Assembly (NCBI RefSeq): GCF_025965415.1
Contig: NZ_JAOPWY010000038.1
Span: forward strand, 1 to 64,000
DNA length: 64,000 bases
Reading direction: 5' to 3'
DNA from: Nocardioides sp.
GTDB taxonomy: Bacteria > Actinomycetota > Actinomycetes > Propionibacteriales > Nocardioidaceae
Positions 27,866-36,613 of this stretch are shown one piece after another (position 1 is the first letter of the stretch; each line of letters begins with the position of its first letter). The translations under genes and the position numbers were made by a program. Under the pieces are notes generated by a model, which was not told the origin of the DNA, made no database searches, and worked only from the letters and a program-made list of their open reading frames with translations.

Positions 27866-28462
27866 ATGAAGGGCATGTCCACCACGACCCGCGAGCCCGC
27901 CTGGCAGCAGGCCGCGCTGCTCACGGGCGGGTTCGTGGCGCTGCTGTGGATGCTCGAGATCGTCGACGCGTCGTCGGGCCACCCGCTCGACGCGTACGGC
28001 GTCCAGCCCCGCTCCGAGGACGGGCTCGTCGGCGTGGCCGTCGCCCCGTTGCTGCACTTCGGCTTCGAGCACCTGGTCGGCAACACCGTGCCCGTGCTGG
28101 TCCTCGGCTTCCTGACCCTGGCGACGGGGATCGCGCGCGGCCTCGCGGCGACGGCGATCATCTGGGTCGTCGGTGGGCTCGGGGTCTGGCTCTTCGCCCA
28201 GCCCGGCAGCAACCACGCCGGCGCGTCGGTGCTGGTCTTCGGCTGGATCGTCTTCCTGGTCGTGCGCGGCTTCCTCAACCGCCGCCCGACCGAGATCCTC
28301 ATCGGCGTCGCGGTCTTCCTGCTCTACAGCGGAGCCCTGCTCGGCGTCCTGCCCGGACAGCCCGGCGTCTCGTGGCAGGGCCACCTCTTCGGAGCGGTCG
28401 GCGGGTTCCTCGCCGCGCGCGTGCTGACGACCCGTGCGCGCGGTGAGTCGAGCCGCGCGTGA
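27866..28462 (+). CDS. rhomboid family intramembrane serine protease
   Basis: HFGFEHLVGNTVPVLVLG, GASVLVFGW, WQGHLFGAVGGFLAA. Confidence 0.85.
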   Translation: MKGMSTTTREPAWQQAALLTGGFVALLWMLEIVDASSGHPLDAYGVQPRSEDGLVGVAVAPLLHFGFEHLVGNTVPVLVLGFLTLATGIARGLAATAIIWVVGGLGVWLFAQPGSNHAGASVLVFGWIVFLVVRGFLNRRPTEILIGVAVFLLYSGALLGVLPGQPGVSWQGHLFGAVGGFLAARVLTTRARGESSRA

Positions 28463-28489
28463 AGAGCGGGTCGCGGGGTACGGGGCAGC

Positions 28490-29632
28490 ATGCAACGCGC
28501 AGCAGCCCAGACCCCCTCCGGCTCACGTCCTGATCGCACGGACGACCCCGACCACCCCGCCAAGCCCGACTCTCCCGGCGACCTCACCAGGACGTCGTGG
28601 ACCTACGTCGCGCGCAAGACGTGGCGCGAGTTCTCCGACGACCAGTGCACCGACCTCGCCGCGGCGCTGACCTACTACGCCGTCCTGGCACTGTTCCCGG
28701 CCGCGCTCGCGATGCTCTCCCTGGTGGGGCTCGTGGGGCAGGGCCCCGACACCGTCGACGCGCTCCTGCAGGTGCTGCGCAGCGTCGGGGCCGGCGGTGC
28801 GGCCGACACCCTCGAACCCACGCTGGTGCAGCTCAGCACGTCCTCGAGCGCGGGGCTCGGCCTCGTCCTCGGCCTCGCCGCCGCGCTGTGGTCGGCCTCG
28901 GGCTACGTCGGTGCGTTCGGTCGCGGGATGAACCGGGTGTACGAGGTCGGCGAGGGCAGGCCGGTGTGGAAGCTGCGGCCCACGATGCTCCTGGTCACCC
29001 TCGTGACCGTCGTGCTCACCGCGCTCGTCGCGCTCAGCCTGGTGCTCACCGGCCCGGCCGCCGAGGCGGTCGGCGACGTCATCGGGCTCGGCTCGACCGC
29101 CGTCCTGGTCTGGAACATCGCCAAGTGGCCGGTGATGCTGCTGGTCGTCATGCTCATCGTGGGCCTGCTCTACTACGCCACTCCCAACGTCAAGCAGCCG
29201 AAGTTCCGGTGGATCAGTGTCGGCGCGGCCGTGGCGATCGTGGTCTGGCTCGTCGCGTCGGCGGCCTTCGGCGTGTACGTCGCCAACTTCAGCAGCTACG
29301 ACAAGACCTACGGCTCGCTCGCCGGCGTCGTCGTGTTTCTGCTCTGGCTCTGGATCACCAACCTCGCCCTGCTCTTCGGCGCCGAGCTCGACGCCGAGCT
29401 CGAGCGCGCCCGCGAGCTGCAGGCGGGGATGCCCGCAGAGAAGGACATCCAGCTCCCCCCGCGTGACACCCGCAAGATCGAGAAGGCGGCCGAGAAGGAG
29501 CGCGCCGACGAGCTCCGCGGGCGTCGGATCCGGCAGACCCACGGCCGCGACGACGACCCCGCCGTCCCCGACCCCGCCGATCCCGACGGCACCGGCCGCC
29601 GCTCCGGCGACACCGAGGGCTCCACCCGTTGA
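28490..29632 (+). CDS. YihY/virulence factor BrkB family membrane protein
   Basis: KTWREFSDDQCTDLAAALTYYAVLALFPAALAMLSLVGLVG, WITNLALLFGAELDAELERARE. Confidence 0.9.
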   Translation: MQRAAAQTPSGSRPDRTDDPDHPAKPDSPGDLTRTSWTYVARKTWREFSDDQCTDLAAALTYYAVLALFPAALAMLSLVGLVGQGPDTVDALLQVLRSVGAGGAADTLEPTLVQLSTSSSAGLGLVLGLAAALWSASGYVGAFGRGMNRVYEVGEGRPVWKLRPTMLLVTLVTVVLTALVALSLVLTGPAAEAVGDVIGLGSTAVLVWNIAKWPVMLLVVMLIVGLLYYATPNVKQPKFRWISVGAAVAIVVWLVASAAFGVYVANFSSYDKTYGSLAGVVVFLLWLWITNLALLFGAELDAELERARELQAGMPAEKDIQLPPRDTRKIEKAAEKERADELRGRRIRQTHGRDDDPAVPDPADPDGTGRRSGDTEGSTR

Positions 29633-30576
29633 GCGGGTCCGCACGCGTCGTCCTGGTGACGGGCGCGTCCAGCGGCATCGGTGAGGCCGTCGTACGACAG
29701 GCGGCCGCCCGCGGCGACCACGTGGTCCTGCTCGCCCGCGGCCGCGAGGCGCTGGAGCGGGTGGCCTCGGACTGCGAGCGGCTCGGTGCCGCCTCGGTGC
29801 TCGTCGCGCCCGCCGACGTCGGTGACGACGCGGAGGTCGCCACCGCCGTGTCCGCCGTGATCGCGCGGCACGGGCGGCTCGACGTCGTCGTGAGCTGCGC
29901 CGGCGTCGTGGCCTACGGCCGCATCCCCGACGTCCCGGCGGACGTGTTCGACGGGGTCGTGACGACCAACCTCCTCGGTCCGGTCAACCTCGTCCGCCAC
30001 GTGCTGCCGCTGCTTCGGCAGCAGGACGCCGGGAGCGTGGTGCTCGTCGGGTCGGTGATCGGACACATCGGTGTGCCCGACATGGCGGCGTACGTCGTCA
30101 GCAAGTGGGGCGTGCGCGGCCTCGTGCGCCAGCTGCGCGTCGACAACCGTGACCGGCCCGGCCTCCGCATCGGCTACGTCGCCCCCGGAGGGGTCGACAC
30201 CCCGATCTACCGCCAGGCGGCGACGTACGGCGACTCGGTCGGGCGGCCGCCCTTCCCGGTGTCCTCGCCCGAGCGGATCGCCAGGCGAGTGCTGGAGGTG
30301 GCCGACCACCCGCGCCGCAGCGGTCAGGTCGGCATCGGCAACAACGTCATCCGACTGGGCTTCACCACGCTGCCGTGGGTCTACGACCGGCTGGTGGGCC
30401 CGCTGTTCACCGTGGTCGCGCAGGACCTCGTGGCGCCAGTGGTGCACGGCCCCGGCAACGTGCTGGCGACGCGCCAGGAGCACAACGCGCTGAGGGGAAA
30501 GCAGGGCAGTGCCCTGCTCGGGATGGTCGCCAACCTCGTCGCGCTGGCCTCGCGGCGGTTCCGGCGCCGGTCATAG
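29629..30576 (+). CDS. SDR family oxidoreductase
   Basis: VVLVTGASSGIGEAVVRQAAARGD, YVVSKWGVRGL. Confidence 0.9.
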   Translation: MSGSARVVLVTGASSGIGEAVVRQAAARGDHVVLLARGREALERVASDCERLGAASVLVAPADVGDDAEVATAVSAVIARHGRLDVVVSCAGVVAYGRIPDVPADVFDGVVTTNLLGPVNLVRHVLPLLRQQDAGSVVLVGSVIGHIGVPDMAAYVVSKWGVRGLVRQLRVDNRDRPGLRIGYVAPGGVDTPIYRQAATYGDSVGRPPFPVSSPERIARRVLEVADHPRRSGQVGIGNNVIRLGFTTLPWVYDRLVGPLFTVVAQDLVAPVVHGPGNVLATRQEHNALRGKQGSALLGMVANLVALASRRFRRRS

Positions 30577-30729
30577 TCGGCCGGGGTCGTCCTCGGAGTC
30601 CTTGTCGGGGTTGTCGGGGTTGCCGGGGGTGCCGGCGAGGTCCGTCTCCGGGTCGTTCACCGGGTCGGTGTCGAGGTGCGTCTGGGGGTCGGCGTGCGTC
30701 TCGGGAGCGGTGTCGTCGGGGGTGGTCAT
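30571..30729 (-). CDS. small acidic low-complexity protein (52 aa)
   Basis: MTTPDDTAPETHADPQTHLDTDPVNDPETDLAGTPGNPDNPDKDSEDDPGRL; AAGGAG upstream of ATG. Confidence 0.6.
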   Translation of the reverse strand: MTTPDDTAPETHADPQTHLDTDPVNDPETDLAGTPGNPDNPDKDSEDDPGRL

Positions 30730-30970
30730 GGCGTCTCCTTGGCGAGCGGGGTGTGCGGTCTCCTCTGGAGTACCCCGTGGCGGGAGAGAAAGTCGTTCCG
30801 CCCCCGCATGGCACCGTCGGAGCGTGGGTACCCGGTTGTCACGTCGGGGCCGCCCGCCGCGGCCTCGACGGCCACCCCCCGCGAGACCCGCCGGGGACAC
30901 CCTCCCGTACGCCGTGCGAGGGGTCCCCGGCGCTCGCGCATCATCGCCCGGCCCCGGGGTACGTGTCGGC

Positions 30971-31582
30971 ATGACCGACCTGACCTGCCTCGTCCTGAAC
31001 TGCACGCTCAAGCGCTCACCGGCCGAGTCCAGCGCGGAGCTGCTGGGCACCCAGGTCCTGGAGGCGTTCGCCGACCTCGGGGTCGCGGGCTCGATGACAC
31101 GGGTCGTCGACCATGACGTGCGCTTCGGGGTGAGCATCGACGAGGGTGACGGTGACGCCTGGCCCACTCTCCGCGAGCAGATGCTCGGCGCCGACGTGCT
31201 CGTCCTGGCGACACCGATCTGGATGGGCCAGCCCGCATCGGTCTGCAAGATGGTCCTCGAGCGGCTCGACGCCGAGCTCTCCGAGACCGACGACGACGGG
31301 CGTCCGCTGACCTTCGGCAAGGTCGCCGGCATCGGTGTCGTCGGCAACGAGGACGGCGCGCACCACGTGAGCGCCGAGGTGTTCCAGGCCCTCAACGACG
31401 TCGGTTTCACCCTCCCGGCGCAGGCGGCGACGTACTGGGTCGGGGAGGCCATGCAGGCCGTCGACTTCAAGGACGTCTCGCCGACCCCGGAGGCCACGGC
31501 CGGCACGACCCGGATGCTGGCGCGCAACGCGACGCACCTCGCCACCCTGCTCGCTGCCACTCCCTATCCGGCAGCCGGCTGA
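30971..31582 (+). CDS. flavodoxin/NADPH-dependent FMN reductase family protein
   Basis: MTDLTCLVLNCTLKRSP...ADVLVLATPIWMGQPASVCKMVLERLD. Confidence 0.85.
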   Translation: MTDLTCLVLNCTLKRSPAESSAELLGTQVLEAFADLGVAGSMTRVVDHDVRFGVSIDEGDGDAWPTLREQMLGADVLVLATPIWMGQPASVCKMVLERLDAELSETDDDGRPLTFGKVAGIGVVGNEDGAHHVSAEVFQALNDVGFTLPAQAATYWVGEAMQAVDFKDVSPTPEATAGTTRMLARNATHLATLLAATPYPAAG

Positions 31583-31600
31583 GTCGACCGGTCCCGCGTG

Positions 31601-32272
31601 TCAGTGGACGCGGAGCGGGCTGTGCGAGAGCTGGGCCAGCAGGTCGCGCGGCCCGTCGTAGACCCACGAGGCGCCCGCCGAGCGCAGGCGCTCGGCGCCG
31701 GTGCCACCACTGCGCAGTCCGATGCTGGGAACGTCCGCCGCCTCGGCGGCGAGGGCGTCCCACACGGCGTCGCCCACGGCAATGGCGTTGCCTCCACCGG
31801 CGCGGGAGACGGCGAGCCGGACCAGGTCGGGGGCCGGCTTGCTGGGCACGTCGTCCGACGCGGCCACCACGGCGGTGAGCCGGGACCGGGCGTCGACGAG
31901 GTCGAGCAGCTCGTCGACGAGGTCTCCGGGGGACGAGCTGGCCACCACGACCCGGTGGCCGTGGTCGGCCAGGGTCTCGACGAGGTCCGACGCCCCGTCG
32001 AGGGCGCAGATGTTCCGCAGGCCTGCTCGGAAGTGCGTGTCGTGGAGCGCGCGGACGTCGTCGCCGACCGCGGTCTCGGCGCGGTCCCCGGCCACGTGGG
32101 CGACCAGTCGGTCACCGCCCATGCCGATGGCCTCGTGGGTGCGCACGCCACTCACGTTGAGACCGACGTCGTGGAAGGCCGCCTGCCAGGCGACGACGTG
32201 GTGGTAGACCGATTCGACGAGCGTGCCGTCCAGGTCGAGCACGACGACGGGGTGCTGCGGTTCTGTGGCCAC
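31601..32272 (-). CDS. HAD family hydrolase
   Basis: VVVLDLDGTLVESVYHHVVAWQ, VVASSSPGD, KPAPDLVR, IAVGDAVWD. Confidence 0.9.
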   Translation of the reverse strand: MATEPQHPVVVLDLDGTLVESVYHHVVAWQAAFHDVGLNVSGVRTHEAIGMGGDRLVAHVAGDRAETAVGDDVRALHDTHFRAGLRNICALDGASDLVETLADHGHRVVVASSSPGDLVDELLDLVDARSRLTAVVAASDDVPSKPAPDLVRLAVSRAGGGNAIAVGDAVWDALAAEAADVPSIGLRSGGTGAERLRSAGASWVYDGPRDLLAQLSHSPLRVH

Positions 32273-32406
32273 GTCGAGGCGTACCCCGTGAGCGCGATCC
32301 GTATGCGCCTAAAGTCGACCGCCCGGGCGGGTGTGGTGTCCCACGGTCGGGGTGGAGGACCATCGGAAAGGTCCGGGGGATCCCACCGCTTGCGAGGGGG
32401 CACGTC

Positions 32407-33081
32407 ATGGAACTACTGCCCCAGAGCAGAGAAGCACTGGACGAGTACGTCACGCCGTCGGTCGACGACGTCGAGGGTCTGCTCAGGGTGATCGAGGGCT
32501 GGGCAGTGCGAGCCGTGCCCGAGTGCGTGGCGCTGAGCGTCACGATGCTCGACGACGACCTGACCTTCACCCTCGTGGACCCCGAGACCCGCGTGGAGAG
32601 AGCGCCGATCGACACCGAGTGCGCCGAGGAGTGCGACGACGACCCCGCCGACTCCCCGGCCCTCGACGAGAGCGGATGGGCCGACATGGCGCGCGAGCGC
32701 GCGTTCGACGGCATCGCCAGCACCGTGTGCCTGCCGGTCGTCGAGGACGGGCGCGCCGTGCTCAACATCGACCTCTACGCCTCCACCGCCCATGCCTTCC
32801 ACAACCGCATCGACGGCCTGGTCGAGGCCCTGGGCGCCTGGCAGGCCGGCGCGGTGACCAACGCCGACCTCGGCTTCGACACCCTCCGCCGCGCGGAAGC
32901 CGCTCCCGAGCGGCTGCGCGAGCAGCGTCTGGTGGACGTCGCGGTGGGACTCGTGGCCGCCACCGCAGGAGTCACGACCGACGAGGCCCTGACGCTCCTG
33001 CGCGAGGCCGCCGCCGTCGTCGGGATCGCCGAGTCACAGGCTGCCGGTGTGGCGCGACACCTGTTGGGGTGGAACGGGTAG
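32407..33081 (+). CDS. GAF/ANTAR domain protein
   Basis: GAF-like N-terminus; C-terminal RLREQRLVDVAVGLVAATAGVTTDEALTLLREAAAVVG. Confidence 0.75.
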   Translation: MELLPQSREALDEYVTPSVDDVEGLLRVIEGWAVRAVPECVALSVTMLDDDLTFTLVDPETRVERAPIDTECAEECDDDPADSPALDESGWADMARERAFDGIASTVCLPVVEDGRAVLNIDLYASTAHAFHNRIDGLVEALGAWQAGAVTNADLGFDTLRRAEAAPERLREQRLVDVAVGLVAATAGVTTDEALTLLREAAAVVGIAESQAAGVARHLLGWNG

Positions 33082-33126
33082 GACGCCGGGACGCATGCGT
33101 CTCGCCCATCGGGGTACTGCAGGCCC

Positions 33127-33801
33127 ATGGACCGACACAGTGTTTCCGCCGCCCGGCACGTCAAGGTGGCGATCATGGACGAGAGCGAGCTCGTCGTGCA
33201 GGGCATCCGCGCGATGCTCGAGCCGCACGCCGCCTTCGTCACCCTGGTGCCCCACCGCGCCGAAGGGGCCGCCGCTCTGTGCGACCTCACTCTCTACGAG
33301 CCCTCCGCCCACCGTCGTACGACGGGCGTGCGCGGGGTGCCGCAGCGCTTCCCCACCCGCATGGTCGCCTTCGGCTGGGACTGCAGCCCCCAGGCGGTCT
33401 CGACCGAGATGTCCCGCGGCGCCGCGGGCTTCGTGAGCAAGTGGCTGCCCGCACGCCGCCTGGTCTGGAACCTGTTGCAGATCTCCGAGGGCCGCGTCGT
33501 CGTCGACGCCTGGTCGGGGCAGCAGGAGACCACCCAGCCGGCAGTGGAGAAGTGGCCGTTGACCCAGCGCGAGACCGAGGTCCTCTCGATGATCGCGTCA
33601 GGTCGCGCCAACCGGGAGATCGCCGAGGAGACCAACCTCAGCATCAACTCGGTGAAGTCCTACATCCGTGGCGCCTACGCCAAGATCGAGGTCTCCTCCC
33701 GCTCCCAGGCCGTGCTCTGGGCGATCCAGCACGGTCTCCTGGTGTCGGCTGAGTCCGACCCCACGAGCCACCGCGTGTCCGCCCAGCCCGTCCGCGCGTG
33801 A
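33127..33801 (+). CDS. LuxR/NarL-type regulator with atypical receiver
   Basis: C-terminal LTQRETEVLSMIASGRANREIAEETNLSINSVKSYIRGAYAKI; receiver-like N-terminus. Confidence 0.85.
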   Translation: MDRHSVSAARHVKVAIMDESELVVQGIRAMLEPHAAFVTLVPHRAEGAAALCDLTLYEPSAHRRTTGVRGVPQRFPTRMVAFGWDCSPQAVSTEMSRGAAGFVSKWLPARRLVWNLLQISEGRVVVDAWSGQQETTQPAVEKWPLTQRETEVLSMIASGRANREIAEETNLSINSVKSYIRGAYAKIEVSSRSQAVLWAIQHGLLVSAESDPTSHRVSAQPVRA

Positions 33802-34763
33802 CTCGCTTCGGCTACTTCCTCTCCTGCGAGGAGTACACCCCTGACCAGCTGCTCGACCAGGCTCGCCTGGCGGAGAAGGCGGGCTTCGACGCCCTCTGGA
33901 TCAGCGACCACTTCCACCCGTGGACAGAGGCACAGGGCGAGGCGCCCTTCGTCTGGTCGATGATCGGCGCCGTCTCCCAGGTGTGCGACCTCCCGGTGAC
34001 GACGGCAGTGACCTGCCCGACCGTGCGCACCCATCCGGCGATCATCGCCCAGGCCGCCGCCACCTGTGCGGTGCTCCTGGGCGAGGGACGTCTCACCCTC
34101 GGTGTCGGCAGCGGGGAGGCGCTCAACGAGCACGTGCTCGGCGACGTCTGGCCCCACACCGAGCTGCGGCTGGAGATGCTCGAGGAGGCTGTGGAGGTCA
34201 TCCGACGGCTCTGGACCGGCGAGGTCGTGTCCCACGAGGGACGTCACTACACCGTGGACACCGCACGCATCTACACGCTGCCCGACACCCCTCCGCCGAT
34301 CTACATGAGCGCGTTCGGGCCGAAGGCGCTCGACGTGGCCTGCCGCATCGCCGATGGCTTCATCACCACCAAGCCCGATGCCCGGTCGGTGGAGCAGTTC
34401 CGGGCGGCCAAGGGGGCCGAGGCGCCCACGCAGGCCGGTTTCAAGGTGGCGTGGGGTGCCACGCGTGACGAGGCGATCGACACGGCCTACGCCATCTGGC
34501 CCAACTCCGGCGTGCCGGGTGAGCTGAGCCAGGTGCTGCCCAGCCCGCAGCACTTCGAGCAGGCCGCCGAGCTGGTGACGCGGGAGAAGTTCGCGGAGAA
34601 GGGAGCCTTCGGGCCGGACGTCTCCGAGCACGTCGAGGCCTACACGCCCTTCGTGGACGCCGGCTTCGACGAGGTGTACGTCGCGAACATGGGACCCCAC
34701 TACGCCGACATGCTGGCCGCCTACGGGTCGGACGTCCTCCCCGAGCTCCGCAGCCGACGCTAG
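33798..34763 (+). CDS. F420-dependent LLM class oxidoreductase (TIGR03557-like)
   Basis: RFGYFLSCEEYTPDQLLDQARLAEKAGFDALWISDHFHPW, GVGSGEALNEHVLGDVWP. Confidence 0.9.
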   Translation: MTRFGYFLSCEEYTPDQLLDQARLAEKAGFDALWISDHFHPWTEAQGEAPFVWSMIGAVSQVCDLPVTTAVTCPTVRTHPAIIAQAAATCAVLLGEGRLTLGVGSGEALNEHVLGDVWPHTELRLEMLEEAVEVIRRLWTGEVVSHEGRHYTVDTARIYTLPDTPPPIYMSAFGPKALDVACRIADGFITTKPDARSVEQFRAAKGAEAPTQAGFKVAWGATRDEAIDTAYAIWPNSGVPGELSQVLPSPQHFEQAAELVTREKFAEKGAFGPDVSEHVEAYTPFVDAGFDEVYVANMGPHYADMLAAYGSDVLPELRSRR

Positions 34764-35251
34764 TCGTCGTACTCCGGGTCGCCCTCGACGTCGGCGGGCC
34801 GGGCCTCGTGGCCCTTGCGGCCCCGGGTGCGGCGGAGCTCCTTCATCTCGGCCTCGAAGACGTGGCGCTGCCCCTCGACGAGGTCGTCGAGCGCGCGCTG
34901 GTGGAGCCCCTTGGCGCGGGCGTAGAAGCCGTCGTCGAACGCCTCCACCATCTGGAACGACCACATGCCCGGGATCGGGTTGCCGCCGAGCACGTCGCGG
35001 TCGAGCGCGTCGGCGAGGTCGTCGTGACCTGCCGCGCGGATCAGCTCCACCGCCTCCTCCATCGTGGTCTCGGCACTGCCCATGAGCCGGTGGAAGGCGT
35101 AGAGGTGGCCGCGGCCGTCCTCGACGTGGTCGAGGGCGGCGGACAGCTTGCCGAGCGCCTCGATGGTGGCGTCGCTGACCCCGTCGGGTCGACGGTGCTC
35201 CGGCGCGGGCTGGTCGGCGGCGGGTCGGTCGGAGGCGTCGGGGGTGGTCAT
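34760..35251 (-). CDS. conserved hypothetical protein
   Basis: LSAALDHVEDGRGHLYAFHRLMGSAETTMEEAVELIRAAGHDDLADALDRDVLGGNPIPGMWSFQMVEAFDDGFY; ATG at 35251. Confidence 0.7.
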   Translation of the reverse strand: MTTPDASDRPAADQPAPEHRRPDGVSDATIEALGKLSAALDHVEDGRGHLYAFHRLMGSAETTMEEAVELIRAAGHDDLADALDRDVLGGNPIPGMWSFQMVEAFDDGFYARAKGLHQRALDDLVEGQRHVFEAEMKELRRTRGRKGHEARPADVEGDPEYDD

Positions 35252-35375
35252 GGACCGAGCGTCACAGGACCGTCCGGCCGCCACCACCCCACAACGGGCG
35301 GGACCGGCCGTCGCGCCGGGACAGGTCGAGGCCGCAGGGGCGTATGCCCGACGACCAGGACGGGAACTGGCAGGC

Positions 35376-35435
35376 ATGGACAATCCTCTGACACACCGAC
35401 TCGACCACGCGGCGACCGCGGTGGTGCCGGCATGA
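35376..35435 (+). CDS. possible 19-aa leader ORF upstream of ADH
   Basis: MDNPLTHRLDHAATAVVPA; its TGA overlaps the ADH ATG (ATGA). Confidence 0.35.
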   Translation: MDNPLTHRLDHAATAVVPA

Positions 35436-36613
35436 AGGCGGTCACCTGGCAGGGCCGCCAGGACATGCAGGTCGTCGACGTGCCCGACCCCGTCGTGGAG
35501 GAGCCGACGGACGTCGTCGTGGAGATCACGTCGACGGGGTTGTGCGGCTCGGACCTCCACCTCTACGACCCGCTGACGCCGTTCATGACGACGGGCGACG
35601 TCGTCGGCCACGAGCCGATGGGCATCGTGCGTGAGGTGGGGTCGGCCGTCGAGACCCTCCAGGTGGGCGACCGGGTGGTCGTCCCCTTCAACATCAGCTG
35701 CGGGTCGTGCTGGATGTGCGACCGCGGCCTCTTCAGCCAGTGCGAGACCACGCAGAACCGCGACACCGGCACGGGCGCGAGCCTGTTCGGCTACAGCAAG
35801 CTCTACGGTCAGGTGCCCGGTGGGCAGGCCGAGATGCTGCGCGTGCCCTTCGGCGACACGCTCCCGATCAAGGTGCCGCACGGCCCGCACGACGACCGCT
35901 TCCTGTTCCTCTCCGACGTGCTTCCGACGGCCTGGCAGGCCGTCGAGTACGCCGACGTCGAGGAGGGGGGCACCCTGCTCGTGGTCGGCGCCGGACCCAT
36001 CGGCGACATGGCGGCGCGCATCGCGCTGCACCGCGGGCTGCGCGTGATCGCTGTCGACTCGGTGCGTGAGCGTCTCGCGCGGGTGCACGGTCGTGGGGCG
36101 GAGACGATCGACCACACGGAGGTCGACGGCATCGGCGATCGCGTCCGCGAGCTGACCGACGGCCGCGGTGCCGACGCCGTCATCGACGCCGTCGGGATGG
36201 AGGCGCACGGCTCGCCGGTCGCCGAGACCGCCCAGAAGGCGCTCGGCCTGCTCCCCAAGAAGGTGCAGGAGAAGGTCATGCTCAACGTCGGCACCGACCG
36301 GTTGGCCGCGCTGCTCAGCGCGATCGACTCGGTCCGCCGCGGCGGCACGATCAGCATCTCCGGCGTGTACGGCGCGCCGACCGACCCGCTGCCGATGTTC
36401 GAGCTCTTCGACAAGCAGGTCCAGCTGCGGATGGGCCAGGCCAACGTCCGCAGGTGGAGCGACGACATCCTCGCGCTGCTGCAGCAGGACGAGGACGTCC
36501 TCGGTGTCGAGTCCTTCGCGACGCACCACCTCCCCCTCGAGGACGCCCCTGAGGCCTACCGGAAGTTCCGGGACAAGGAGGACGGCATGGTCAAGGTGGT
36601 GTTCACCCCATGA
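35432..36613 (+). CDS. zinc-dependent alcohol dehydrogenase (MDR family)
   Basis: MKAVTWQGRQDMQVVDVPDP, CGSDLHLYDPLTPFMTTGDVVGHEPMG, CGSCWMCDRGLFSQC. Confidence 0.9.
   Translation: MKAVTWQGRQDMQVVDVPDPVVEEPTDVVVEITSTGLCGSDLHLYDPLTPFMTTGDVVGHEPMGIVREVGSAVETLQVGDRVVVPFNISCGSCWMCDRGLFSQCETTQNRDTGTGASLFGYSKLYGQVPGGQAEMLRVPFGDTLPIKVPHGPHDDRFLFLSDVLPTAWQAVEYADVEEGGTLLVVGAGPIGDMAARIALHRGLRVIAVDSVRERLARVHGRGAETIDHTEVDGIGDRVRELTDGRGADAVIDAVGMEAHGSPVAETAQKALGLLPKKVQEKVMLNVGTDRLAALLSAIDSVRRGGTISISGVYGAPTDPLPMFELFDKQVQLRMGQANVRRWSDDILALLQQDEDVLGVESFATHHLPLEDAPEAYRKFRDKEDGMVKVVFTP

Noticed and set aside
30590-30670. GTCGGGGTTGTCGGGGTTGCCGGGGGT repeat as a CRISPR-like or mobile repeat
   Set aside because: Explained by the PGNPDNPDKD coding repeat of the 52-aa minus-strand protein.
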